Shown piece after piece: positions 38,245 to 46,253 of a stretch of DNA of 64,000 nucleotides. The DNA is from Desulforhopalus singaporensis (lineage in GTDB: Bacteria; Desulfobacterota; Desulfobulbia; Desulfobulbales; Desulfocapsaceae). Positions within the stretch are counted from its first letter, which is position 1. Every line of letters starts with the position of its first letter. The notes under the pieces were generated by a model that saw only the letters and a list, made by a program, of their open reading frames with translations, did not search any database and had not been told where the DNA came from. Position numbers and translations under genes: made by a program. Location of the stretch: positions 42,891 to 106,890 of the forward strand of contig NZ_FNJI01000016.1 of assembly GCF_900104445.1 (NCBI RefSeq). The letters run 5' to 3'.

Positions 38245-38859
38245 ATGAACAGCATCGGATTGAGCAGGCGCTCATTTTTAAGATATGGCATGCAGGCGGG
38301 GGCTGCCATAGGACTCTGTTCTGGGCTGAGCCTTGTCTCTGTCGCCTCTACTCCTCTGAGGCCTCCCGGGGTTGCCGCCGGAGCCGACATGGCCGCCAGC
38401 TGCATCAGATGCGGGAACTGTGTCGAGGTCTGCCCGGCCAGGGCCCTTGAGCAAAAGGATATCAGTCTTGATATCAGGAATACCGGCACCCCGGTCCTCA
38501 ATCCGAACCGGGGCGGCTGCACCGCCTGGAAAGAGCCTTGCGGCAAATGTGCCGAGGTTTGTCCGACCGGAGCTCTTGACAAAAAACTCCCGCTTGAAAG
38601 CCAGGTACTTGGCACGGCGTCCATCCGGGAAGAGGGGTGTGTGAACTGTATGCTCTGCTTCGAAAAATGTCCGGTCCAGGGGGCGGTGCTTTTCCCCAAT
38701 CCGGATGGTCCGCCGTATACACGCGCCTATGACATTCCGAGCGGGATGAAGATGAAATACGCGAAAACCAAACCGTATATCAAGGATGACCGCTGCGTGG
38801 GGTGCGGCCTCTGCGCCCATTATTGTCCGGTGAAGGTGATTGACGTCAAACCCGTCTGA
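38245..38859 (+). CDS. NapG/MauM-like periplasmic ferredoxin with four 4Fe-4S sites
   Basis: 204 residues with a twin-arginine signal (LSRRSFLRYG) and four cysteine motifs: CIRCGNCVEVCP, C...CGKCAEVCP (CTAWKEPCGKCAEVCP), CVNCMLCFEKCP and CVGCGLCAHYCP. This is the arrangement of NapG, which passes electrons from the quinol-oxidising NapH to a periplasmic reductase. Here it lies between rdhA and a NapH-like gene, so it probably feeds electrons to RdhA. It starts 9 bases after the small membrane protein gene. Confidence 0.92.
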   Translation: MNSIGLSRRSFLRYGMQAGAAIGLCSGLSLVSVASTPLRPPGVAAGADMAASCIRCGNCVEVCPARALEQKDISLDIRNTGTPVLNPNRGGCTAWKEPCGKCAEVCPTGALDKKLPLESQVLGTASIREEGCVNCMLCFEKCPVQGAVLFPNPDGPPYTRAYDIPSGMKMKYAKTKPYIKDDRCVGCGLCAHYCPVKVIDVKPV

Positions 38860-38915
38860 CCTCGATGTTTCACCAGTCCGATGCCCCCATGGTCGAGGCA
38901 TAAAGAACCAGGATA

Positions 38916-39779
38916 ATGAACCTATACATTAAAAAAACCAGACTGTCGATCCGGGCTGCGGTGTTGGCGGGATTTGTTATGGCCGCCCTCTGGGGTCTTC
39001 CCGTCTCCAACTGCAGCATCAAAATCGGCCACCTACGGCTGGTATTTCCGACAGGCTTTGTGGAAAACAGTCTACTCAGTCACGGAGTCAGAATGGAACT
39101 GGTACCAGGAATGATGATCATCGGGTTGCTGCTGCTTCTCTTCGGCCGCTTTTACTGCTCCTGGATCTGTTCGGCCTCCTCCGTGCACCAACTTGCCGAA
39201 CCTGTTTTATATAGGCCGATTGTTGGAAGACGGGTTCCGTGGCTGAAACGATTCTTTCTTACTCCTTGCGAAGGTGTCAGCAAAAAACTGAATCTTGGCT
39301 ATGGTGACGGGCTTGCCATCTTTTTGGGATTGGTTGCGGGAGTCGCTCTCTTTGATTTTCCGTTTTTTACCATCTTCAGCCCCATGGGTCTTGTCTCGCG
39401 CAATGTCATCGAACTTGCGGTTCACAAAAGGCTGCGATACGACCTGCTGTTACTGGCAGGGCCGCTTCTGGTCGGCCTCTTTTTTAGACACGGCTGGAAA
39501 ACCTGCTGCCCGGACGGGCTGATGCAGCGCTTTGTCGCGAGCTGGAACAAAACTCTTTTGCCAGAGGTGGACCCAACGGCCTGTAACGGCTGTGCAAAAT
39601 GCCGAAGAACCTGCCCCGCAGGTCTTTTAGCCGAAGACACAGTCAGACTGGCCGGCGATTGCCTCAAATGTCTGCAGTGTATCGAAATCTGCCCGAACCA
39701 TGCGGTGCACCTCAGGCTGTTTCCCAGAAAAACCAGAACACCAATCCCGTCTAAATTATCGCCAGGACGGCGTGTATAA
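38916..39779 (+). CDS. NapH-like membrane ferredoxin (quinol oxidising)
   Basis: 287 residues with about four membrane segments, a CxxxC motif on a membrane loop (FYCSWICSASSVHQL, as in the NapH/RdxA group) and two C-terminal 4Fe-4S sites (CNGCAKCRRTCPAG and CLKCLQCIEICP). NapH-type proteins oxidise menaquinol and pass electrons to NapG-type ferredoxins. With the preceding genes it makes a complete path from menaquinol to RdhA. The stop codon lies in the loop of the terminator that ends the operon. Confidence 0.9.
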   Translation: MNLYIKKTRLSIRAAVLAGFVMAALWGLPVSNCSIKIGHLRLVFPTGFVENSLLSHGVRMELVPGMMIIGLLLLLFGRFYCSWICSASSVHQLAEPVLYRPIVGRRVPWLKRFFLTPCEGVSKKLNLGYGDGLAIFLGLVAGVALFDFPFFTIFSPMGLVSRNVIELAVHKRLRYDLLLLAGPLLVGLFFRHGWKTCCPDGLMQRFVASWNKTLLPEVDPTACNGCAKCRRTCPAGLLAEDTVRLAGDCLKCLQCIEICPNHAVHLRLFPRKTRTPIPSKLSPGRRV

Positions 39780-39797
39780 CCACCGTCCTGGCTTTTG
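39762..39797 (+). terminator. Intrinsic terminator of the rdh operon
   Basis: GCCAGGACGG (39762-39771) and CCGTCCTGGC (39784-39793), a perfect 10-bp stem with a 12-base loop, followed by TTTT. The last codons and the TAA stop of the NapH-like gene lie inside it. Confidence 0.85.
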
Positions 39798-39872
39798 TAC
39801 CCACACACCGTCATATTCTGCGAATACTGCGGGACTGCCGGGGATGTGGGTAAAGAATTAGGAAGTAAGGGG

Positions 39873-41327
39873 TTACAGGCCTCTTGACTTTTCCAAGTAA
39901 GCCTTAAGGTCTCTGTCCAAGTCACCCGGAATCATCATTTCCGGACGACCGGCCAGGATTTCCTTGTACTTTTTGTTGGCCCTTGAAAGAATACTGTTTT
40001 TGCCGTCCCTGTCCCAGTTATCATAGGAACGCCAGTCCGACACCGAGGGAAGCCACTGGCTCCTGAACCGCTTGAAGGTATCAGCATGAGACAGGTAAGA
40101 ACCCCCGGGCCCCACCTCTTTCATGACCTCAAGGGAAATTTCGCTATCGGACGTATCCACTCCTTCGCAGATACGAATGACCCGGCTCATCATCTCTTCA
40201 TCGATGATGAACTTCTCGTAGGATATGGTCATGATAGCATCCAGGACACCGAAAACCTGCTCGACCATATGACCGCCGGTCATCATTCCCATCAGCATAT
40301 TCTGCATGGTTTCATAGCCGGCCTGAATATCTACCTCCTTGGAGTTCGTCATGCCGGCCATTATCCTGGTCGGAACCTTGTAAAAATCGATAGCCATCTG
40401 CAGGCAGGCAGAATTGATGAGAAACTGCTCGGGCGGCGCGTAGGTGCAGATAGCCGTCCGCATATCCGCCATCGTCGACGCAGGGCAATATACCGTAGGA
40501 TTGCCTGGGCTTATCAACTGTATCAGCGCAGTGCCGGCCAACACTTCCGTATTCTGCTGGACGATACTGCCAAACAGGCTCATGGGAGAAGTTACCCCGG
40601 CCATGGCACAAGGCAGCAGATAAACAGGCTGTTTTTTGGTGGCATAGGCGAGTATGGTGTCCAGGGTCTCCGTCGCGTATTTAAGCGGACTGAGCGGATT
40701 GGTACTCACCCCGATACAGTAGTTGTCGCGGAGATAATCTTCACCAAAAACCATCTCCATCATGTGCAGCGACTGTTCTGCTTTCCTGGTTACGGTACAG
40801 CTGCCTATCACCGGCTTATCGGTATGTTTGATGGTTTCGTAAAGCATAAAGAGGGCACGCTCGGAGGCCGCCACGTCATCCGGGGCCACCGGTGTTGCCC
40901 CGGTCAGCTTCACGATATCACTTGCCTGGGAGAGTTTCTGAAAATTAGCAAAATCCTCTAGCAACCCGCGGCGTTTGCCTCTATCCATATCCTCACAGAA
41001 GACGCAGCCCACATTGGGGTGAGGGGCAATGCCGTCTCCAATTGTAACGGACTGCTGGTCGTTTCTTGCCACATGACGATACACCGCCGGCGCCAGGTTC
41101 ATGGCCGTTTCCGCCATGGAACCCGATATGTACACGGTGTTTCCTTCTACCCTGGCCCCGTGTTTTTTAAAGATCTCCAGGACCTCTTCATGTTCAAAGA
41201 TTATGCCGGTGGTCTCAAGAAGCTCAATGCTTGCCTCATGAATTCGAGGAAGGTCAGCGTCTCCGACGATCTTGGTCCGGGGCAGCCTGCGTGTAGCGGA
41301 GCTGCAAAATGTATTCGAAGTAAACAT
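39873..41327 (-). CDS. MttB-superfamily methyltransferase without pyrrolysine (MtgB-like)
   Basis: 484 residues, full-length TIM-barrel methyltransferase of the trimethylamine methyltransferase superfamily. Where MttB has pyrrolysine, this protein runs RIMAGMTNSKEVDIQAGYE without any stop or Pyl codon. Non-Pyl relatives include glycine betaine:corrinoid methyltransferase MtgB and enzymes for proline betaine, carnitine and butyrobetaine. Its gene starts 4 bases after a BCCT transporter gene, so a betaine-type quaternary amine is the likely substrate, with the methyl group passed to a corrinoid protein. No corrinoid protein gene is in the window. Last gene of the operon. Confidence 0.92.
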   Translation of the reverse strand: MFTSNTFCSSATRRLPRTKIVGDADLPRIHEASIELLETTGIIFEHEEVLEIFKKHGARVEGNTVYISGSMAETAMNLAPAVYRHVARNDQQSVTIGDGIAPHPNVGCVFCEDMDRGKRRGLLEDFANFQKLSQASDIVKLTGATPVAPDDVAASERALFMLYETIKHTDKPVIGSCTVTRKAEQSLHMMEMVFGEDYLRDNYCIGVSTNPLSPLKYATETLDTILAYATKKQPVYLLPCAMAGVTSPMSLFGSIVQQNTEVLAGTALIQLISPGNPTVYCPASTMADMRTAICTYAPPEQFLINSACLQMAIDFYKVPTRIMAGMTNSKEVDIQAGYETMQNMLMGMMTGGHMVEQVFGVLDAIMTISYEKFIIDEEMMSRVIRICEGVDTSDSEISLEVMKEVGPGGSYLSHADTFKRFRSQWLPSVSDWRSYDNWDRDGKNSILSRANKKYKEILAGRPEMMIPGDLDRDLKAYLEKSRGL

Positions 41328-41331
41328 AGTA

Positions 41332-42891
41332 TTATTGGTTCGTTTGTTTTTTATTTTCTTTCTTAAGCAGGACGTAGACTGAAATCATCATGAAAATCAT
41401 GACAAACATAAAAGGCAAAGCGGCGACGATGGATGCGGTCTGCAACGCTTTCAAGCCTCCGGTTATCAGCAGCACCGCGGTGATGGACCCAATGAGACCG
41501 CCAAAAATCAGTTTAATGGGGGTGCTCGGTTCAAGTTCCCCGCCGGATATGATCATCCCGACGAAAAACGCTGCGGAATCCGCCGAAGTGATCAAAAAGA
41601 TGATCAGGTTGAAAAAGACCACCACGCTTACCAGGCTGCCCAATGGGTACTGGGTAAGCAGTGTGAAAATACCGGAGCCGGCATCGGCGGAGATAGCTTT
41701 ATACATCTCGAGGGTACCGGTGATCTCAGCATTCAGGGCAGTACCGCCCACCACGTTGAACCAGATAATGGTAATGACGAGGGGCACGAAGACGACCCCG
41801 AAAATAAATTCACGAATAGTCCTGCCCCTGGATATTCTGGCTACGAATCCCCCCACGAAAGGTCCCCAGGCGATCCACCAGCACCAGTAAAAAACTGTCC
41901 ACCAGCCAAGCCATTTGCCTTCACTGACCTGGGCCATGGGATCGGTCCAGAACGACATAAAGATAAAATTCTGGAAATATTCGCCAACGGAATCGACCAT
42001 GAGATTCAACAAGAATACCGTCGGTCCGGCAAGGAGAAAGAACATCAATACCAGAAAAGCCAGGACCATATTTATATTGCTGAGTATCTTAATACCCCTG
42101 TTGAGACCAGACACCGCCGAAATCGTATACCCGCAAACAAGAATCAAGGTAACAACCACAAGGCCAGTGGTACCCAGTTCTACATGAAAAACGTGCTTGA
42201 TGCCGAACCGTATTGACATCAACCCCATTCCCAGCGAGGTGGCAATACCGGCAATAGTGGCAAACGCTGCGAGAAAATCGACCAGTTTACCCCAGAACCC
42301 CTGAGCTTTGTCGCCAAGCACCCCATACAGTGAATTGGCAATGGACAGAGGGAGTTTGAGACGATATGTGGTGTAGGCAATCGCGAGTCCGGCAACGGCA
42401 TAACAGGCCCAACCATGAATTCCCCAGTGCAACAGGCTCACCTGAAGCGCGACAGGTGCCGCACCGGGTGTCGCCTTCGCCGCCAGATACGGAGGGGACA
42501 TGTAATGGTAAAGAGGTTCGGCAACGCCCCAGAAAATAAAACCGATGCCGATACCGCAGCTAAACAGCATGGCTATCCAGGAACTGTACGAAAATTCCGG
42601 CAGCTCTCCGTCCTGCCCAAGGGGAATATCACCGTATTTACTGAACGCCATATACCCCAGGAAAAGGATAAACAGCGACACCGAAAGCATGAAAGACCAT
42701 CCGAACTTGACCGAGATCCAACTTTGCGCAGAGCTCATCGCCTTGGAAAAACTCTCCTCCCCGTAAATACCCCAGAGGGTAATTCCGGCAACAAGGACGA
42801 GGGTACTCCAGAACAACTGGGGATCGTACTTGCCAATGAAACCAAGGGGTTTCGTTTTGGATCTCATTGTATTCTCAATTACGTTTTCCAT
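41332..42891 (-). CDS. BCCT-family transporter (betaine/carnitine/choline type)
   Basis: 519 residues with about twelve membrane segments. The BCCT signature is GWWTVFYWCWWIAWGPFVGGF followed by ARISRGRTIREFI. The GIGIGFIFWGVAEPLYHY segment and the helix IATSLGMGLMSIRFGIKHVF line the usual substrate path. It imports trimethylammonium compounds such as glycine betaine by sodium or proton symport or by exchange. There is no long charged N- or C-terminal extension as in osmosensing BetP, which fits nutrient uptake rather than osmotic regulation. AGGAG precedes the ATG. Confidence 0.96.
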   Translation of the reverse strand: MENVIENTMRSKTKPLGFIGKYDPQLFWSTLVLVAGITLWGIYGEESFSKAMSSAQSWISVKFGWSFMLSVSLFILFLGYMAFSKYGDIPLGQDGELPEFSYSSWIAMLFSCGIGIGFIFWGVAEPLYHYMSPPYLAAKATPGAAPVALQVSLLHWGIHGWACYAVAGLAIAYTTYRLKLPLSIANSLYGVLGDKAQGFWGKLVDFLAAFATIAGIATSLGMGLMSIRFGIKHVFHVELGTTGLVVVTLILVCGYTISAVSGLNRGIKILSNINMVLAFLVLMFFLLAGPTVFLLNLMVDSVGEYFQNFIFMSFWTDPMAQVSEGKWLGWWTVFYWCWWIAWGPFVGGFVARISRGRTIREFIFGVVFVPLVITIIWFNVVGGTALNAEITGTLEMYKAISADAGSGIFTLLTQYPLGSLVSVVVFFNLIIFLITSADSAAFFVGMIISGGELEPSTPIKLIFGGLIGSITAVLLITGGLKALQTASIVAALPFMFVMIFMMISVYVLLKKENKKQTNQ

Positions 42892-42959
42892 CCTTACTCC
42901 TTGATTAGTTGTTGGTGTTTATTTTACTGGGTGGATATTTAGGTCACCGTCTTCTACGA

Positions 42960-43910
42960 CTATCTCCTTTTCTGCAGCTGTCTTGTCAAAAGCGGCACCA
43001 CCTCAAAAAGATCGCCTATGATGCCATAATCAGATTTCGAAAAAATGGGTGCGTCCTTATCGGTATTTATACCGACGATCAATTTTGAGGATTTCATACC
43101 GGCGAAGTGTTGTACCGAACCGGAGAGCCCGCAGCCGATATACAGTTTGGGGCTGACTATCTTGCCGGTAAGCCCCACCTGCATGGAATGAGGCGCATAA
43201 CCCGCGTCCACCGCAGCCCTGGAAGCACCAATGGCAGCATCTATCGTATCTGCACACTCCTCAAGGATTTTAAAATTTTCACTTGAGCCAATGGGGCGTC
43301 CGCCGGTGATGATAATGTCCGCCTCGGCCAGGTCCTTTCTACCCGAACCACTCTTTTCAACGCCGGTCACGGTAATGGCATCGTCTATCGGACCGGCATA
43401 CTCAAATTTTGTAATCGTGCAGGCTACCTTCTCCGGCACCGGGTCGAAACTGTTCGGACGAATCCCGCAGACAAAAGGCGCCGCCGTCAACTGCAGGGTT
43501 GCTGTGGCCTTGCCGGAAAAATGTGACTTTCTGACACAGTTCGTATTAAAATCGATCCCGGTACAGTCCAGAACCAGGGGCGCTTGCAATGACAACGCGG
43601 CCCTGGTTAACAGATCATTGCCGGTGGAACTGCTTACCCCCAGCAACGCCTTGACCCCGGAAGCCTTTACCGCATCGGCGAGAGCGAGTCCGGCGGAAAC
43701 CGGAAGTTCTGACAGGGCAACTTCCCGGCCTCCGACAACGACAACTTCAGTGACCCCGTATTCTTCCAGCAGTTCCCTGTCCTTGTCGGCAAGATCATCG
43801 AGAACAAAACCCACGACATCGCCTCCCCGGCAAGCTGCGCCAACCACTCCCGGAACACTTTTTCCCAGCGCTTGATCCACAATTTCTATAAAGACACCTA
43901 TCTTTGACAT
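42960..43910 (-). CDS. etfA: Electron transfer flavoprotein alpha subunit
   Basis: 316 residues. The C-terminal FAD domain has the family signature (LYIGCGLSGSVQHFAGM, then KLIVGINTDKDAPIFSKSDYGIIGDLFEVVP) and GRPIGSSENF-IL-EE. AAGGAGAAG precedes the ATG, 9 bases after etfB. With EtfB it accepts electrons from flavin dehydrogenases; the dimethylglycine-dehydrogenase-like protein in this operon is the obvious donor. The EtfA/EtfB pair is of the dedicated operon type rather than the fix/bcd bifurcating type, judged by context. Confidence 0.96.
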   Translation of the reverse strand: MSKIGVFIEIVDQALGKSVPGVVGAACRGGDVVGFVLDDLADKDRELLEEYGVTEVVVVGGREVALSELPVSAGLALADAVKASGVKALLGVSSSTGNDLLTRAALSLQAPLVLDCTGIDFNTNCVRKSHFSGKATATLQLTAAPFVCGIRPNSFDPVPEKVACTITKFEYAGPIDDAITVTGVEKSGSGRKDLAEADIIITGGRPIGSSENFKILEECADTIDAAIGASRAAVDAGYAPHSMQVGLTGKIVSPKLYIGCGLSGSVQHFAGMKSSKLIVGINTDKDAPIFSKSDYGIIGDLFEVVPLLTRQLQKRR

Positions 43911-43919
43911 CGCTTCTCC

Positions 43920-44684
43920 TTAAATGATTCTTTGTTCCGCCAGGATATCCACCAGGGAGGATACCGCTTCCTCAGCGGTGCCTTCAAGAATCCTGGCCTC
44001 AGAACGATCTTCCGCAGGGTGCAGGCCTTTGAGCTGCACGCCTGAATTGTCCTGAATTGTCAGTTCTGCAATATCAAGCACCTTGATCTCTTTTTTCTTA
44101 GCCTTGAGAATGGCATGCATTTTTGGATACCTGGGCTCGTTCAGACCTTTGTTCGCACCAATAATGCAAGGAGTTTTCACGGTAAGAGACTCCCGCAGAC
44201 CGCCGCCCATTTCCCGCTGGACCAGTGCCGTCGTTTTCTCAAGGGAAAAATTCACTACATTGCTGACCACCGGAAGACCGATCTGGGCACCCAACCGGTA
44301 CGGCGTCTGCATTCCTTCACTATCCATCGACTGTTTTCCGGCGAAGATGATATCAGCCGGACCTTCCTGCTCTATTACCCAGGCCAAAGCCTGTGCCGTT
44401 AAATCGCTTCCGACAAACTGTTCCCCGGTTTTCACCAGCACGCTGCGGTCAACACCCATGGCCATGACCGTTCTCAAGGCACTGACCGCCCCCTCGCCGC
44501 CCACACAAACTGCTATGACTTCGCCATCGCCGTTGTTCTCTTTTAAGCGGACAGCCTCCTCCACCCCATATTCGTCATACGGGTTGACCACATAGACAAC
44601 CTCCCTGTTATATTCCGTATCACCTACAATCTTTATTATCGCCTCGGAATCGGGAACCTGCTTGATACAGACATAAATACGCAT
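43920..44684 (-). CDS. etfB: Electron transfer flavoprotein beta subunit
   Basis: 254 residues. It opens MRIYVCIKQVPDSEAIIKI and contains VNPYDEYGVEEAVRLKE and the AMP/FAD-binding loop region VGSDLTAQALAWVIEQEGPADIIFAGKQSMDSEGMQTPYRLGAQIGLP, all standard. Lies between the Pyl-methyltransferase gene and etfA. It forms the heterodimer that carries electrons from methylated-amine oxidation to the membrane quinone pool. Confidence 0.96.
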   Translation of the reverse strand: MRIYVCIKQVPDSEAIIKIVGDTEYNREVVYVVNPYDEYGVEEAVRLKENNGDGEVIAVCVGGEGAVSALRTVMAMGVDRSVLVKTGEQFVGSDLTAQALAWVIEQEGPADIIFAGKQSMDSEGMQTPYRLGAQIGLPVVSNVVNFSLEKTTALVQREMGGGLRESLTVKTPCIIGANKGLNEPRYPKMHAILKAKKKEIKVLDIAELTIQDNSGVQLKGLHPAEDRSEARILEGTAEEAVSSLVDILAEQRII

Positions 44685-44720
44685 TGCCGTAACCCTTGTT
44701 TTTTTATTTGGCAGCGGACC

Positions 44721-46214
44721 TTAGCCCGAAATTTCACTCTCTGTCTCCACTATTCCCAGTTCAGCTTCAGCGCCCCTGACAATATCACGAACTTTTTGCA
44801 GCACCTCGTCCGACAGCCTGGGCGGCTCATAATTCTCGAGGATACGCAGCACCTCCTCGCATGCACGCTGATAGGCGTCCTTGGAACCTGCCGCCTCCCA
44901 CCTTGGCCGCATCCTGCGGTCCATCAGTTTCGGGCTGGTGGTCAGCCGCATGTGCCTATATGTGGTCTCGTGGGCGAGATAATCCTTGAAAGGTCCGATC
45001 TCCTTGATCGTATCCAGGGAAAGGGTCTCGTCGTTGACCTCGATACCGTTGACCGTTCTCTTGATCAGTCCGGCGACCTCATTATCCAATACCAGTTGCG
45101 CCAGATCGAAAGTAATTCCCATCTCCAGCATCCCCAGGCCGTAAATGACGTTGCACCCTGACAACGCCGGCAGGATACCGGTGATGGTTTTTTCATGGCC
45201 GGACTGGTAATCGGTTACTTTGCTGTCACCCTATCCGCCGGCGGCAAAGGAAGGCAGGTTGTAGTAATTGGCTATCTGGGCAACACCGGCATTGATGATG
45301 CCGGTTTCCGGGGAACCAACTGAAGCCGTTGCATTCTTCATATCGAGAGGACAGGTGGAACTGGCATATATAAAGGAAGCTCCTTCCTGCACAAGCTGGC
45401 CCAGGACAAGACTTGCCAGCAGTTCGGCATTCTGCTGCACCAGTGTCCCGGCGATATGAATGGGGGAGGAACCGCCCGACATGGCCATTGCGATACAGTT
45501 GACCCCCATACCGTTTCTGGCCGCTTCAATGATGATTTCACAATGATGCGAAGAGAGCCGCAGCGGACTGATGGGACAGGTGACAAAAGTGAGAAAAGGA
45601 CGCTCCCGGAATTTTTCCTCACCTCCGGCAATGGCCCAGCATATTTCGATTATCTTACGGCACTGGTAACGGTCCACCGGTCCCAGCCAATGATGCTTGG
45701 TGGTGTTGGTCAACGAGGCCTCGGCGTTATGCAGGGCCTGAACGGAGTGGTGCCTGTCGTGTGAGAGCATGCATCGCTCATAGGTCTCCACATGGTCAAG
45801 ATAGTCGATGACCCGGGCGGCCATCTCTATATCCTTTTTTGTGGTTTTGCGATGCTCGCCGGTATAGGGGTCGACGAACATGATCCCTTCGCCGAAATTG
45901 GTAAACGTTACCCGCTTGCCCTCCAGCACCACGTCACTTTCCGGAATACGCCCGTAAGCGTGGAAGGTTTCCGGCGCCGAACGAATGCATTTCTCCACCA
46001 GGTATGGGGGGAAGGTAACAACCCTGTTTTCCTCATTTATCCTTGCCCCGCCGTCTTTAAAAATCTGCCTTGCCTCCTCACTCTCAACGAACACCCCCGT
46101 GTCTTTCAATATCTCAAGGGTTCCCAGGTGAATCTCATGCAGTTCGTCTTCACTAAACACGTTGAGACTGAATCCGCCGCTCGAGACTTTTCCCGCCTTA
46201 CAGGGTCTTTTCAT
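44721..46214 (-). CDS. mttB: Pyrrolysine-containing trimethylamine methyltransferase homologue (MttB)
   Basis: Read through the UAG at 45231-45233 this is a 497-residue protein, the normal length of MttB, which transfers a methyl group from trimethylamine to its corrinoid protein. The first 327 residues end NYYNLPSFAAGG and the frame continues after UAG as GDSKVTDYQSGHEKTITGILPALSGCNVIYGLGMLEM to a normal C-terminus (GAEAELGIVETESEISG). Residue 328 falls where MttB carries pyrrolysine, whose ring binds the amine. Both halves share frame and family, and neither alone would be a complete barrel. GGAG precedes the ATG. It lies between a dimethylglycine-dehydrogenase-like gene and etfBA. Pyl decoding needs pylTSBCD elsewhere in the genome. 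Confidence 0.93.
45231..45233 (-). other. In-frame UAG codon, predicted pyrrolysine
   Basis: The minus-strand codon sequence is GCC GGC GGA TAG GGT GAC AGC AAA. The next in-frame stop is 171 codons later. The flanking protein sequence AGG-O-GDSK is the expected active-site loop. No PYLIS-like hairpin was worked out; UAG decoding by tRNA-Pyl does not require one strictly. Confidence 0.92.
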
Positions 46215-46253
46215 TGTATACTCCTCGTTCCAGGTTTTATTGATCTTCGTGGC

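Noticed and set aside
44721..45164. Separate gene for the C-terminal part of the methyltransferase
   Set aside because: It lies in the same frame as the upstream part with no frameshift, only a UAG at the pyrrolysine position. One recoded gene is simpler.
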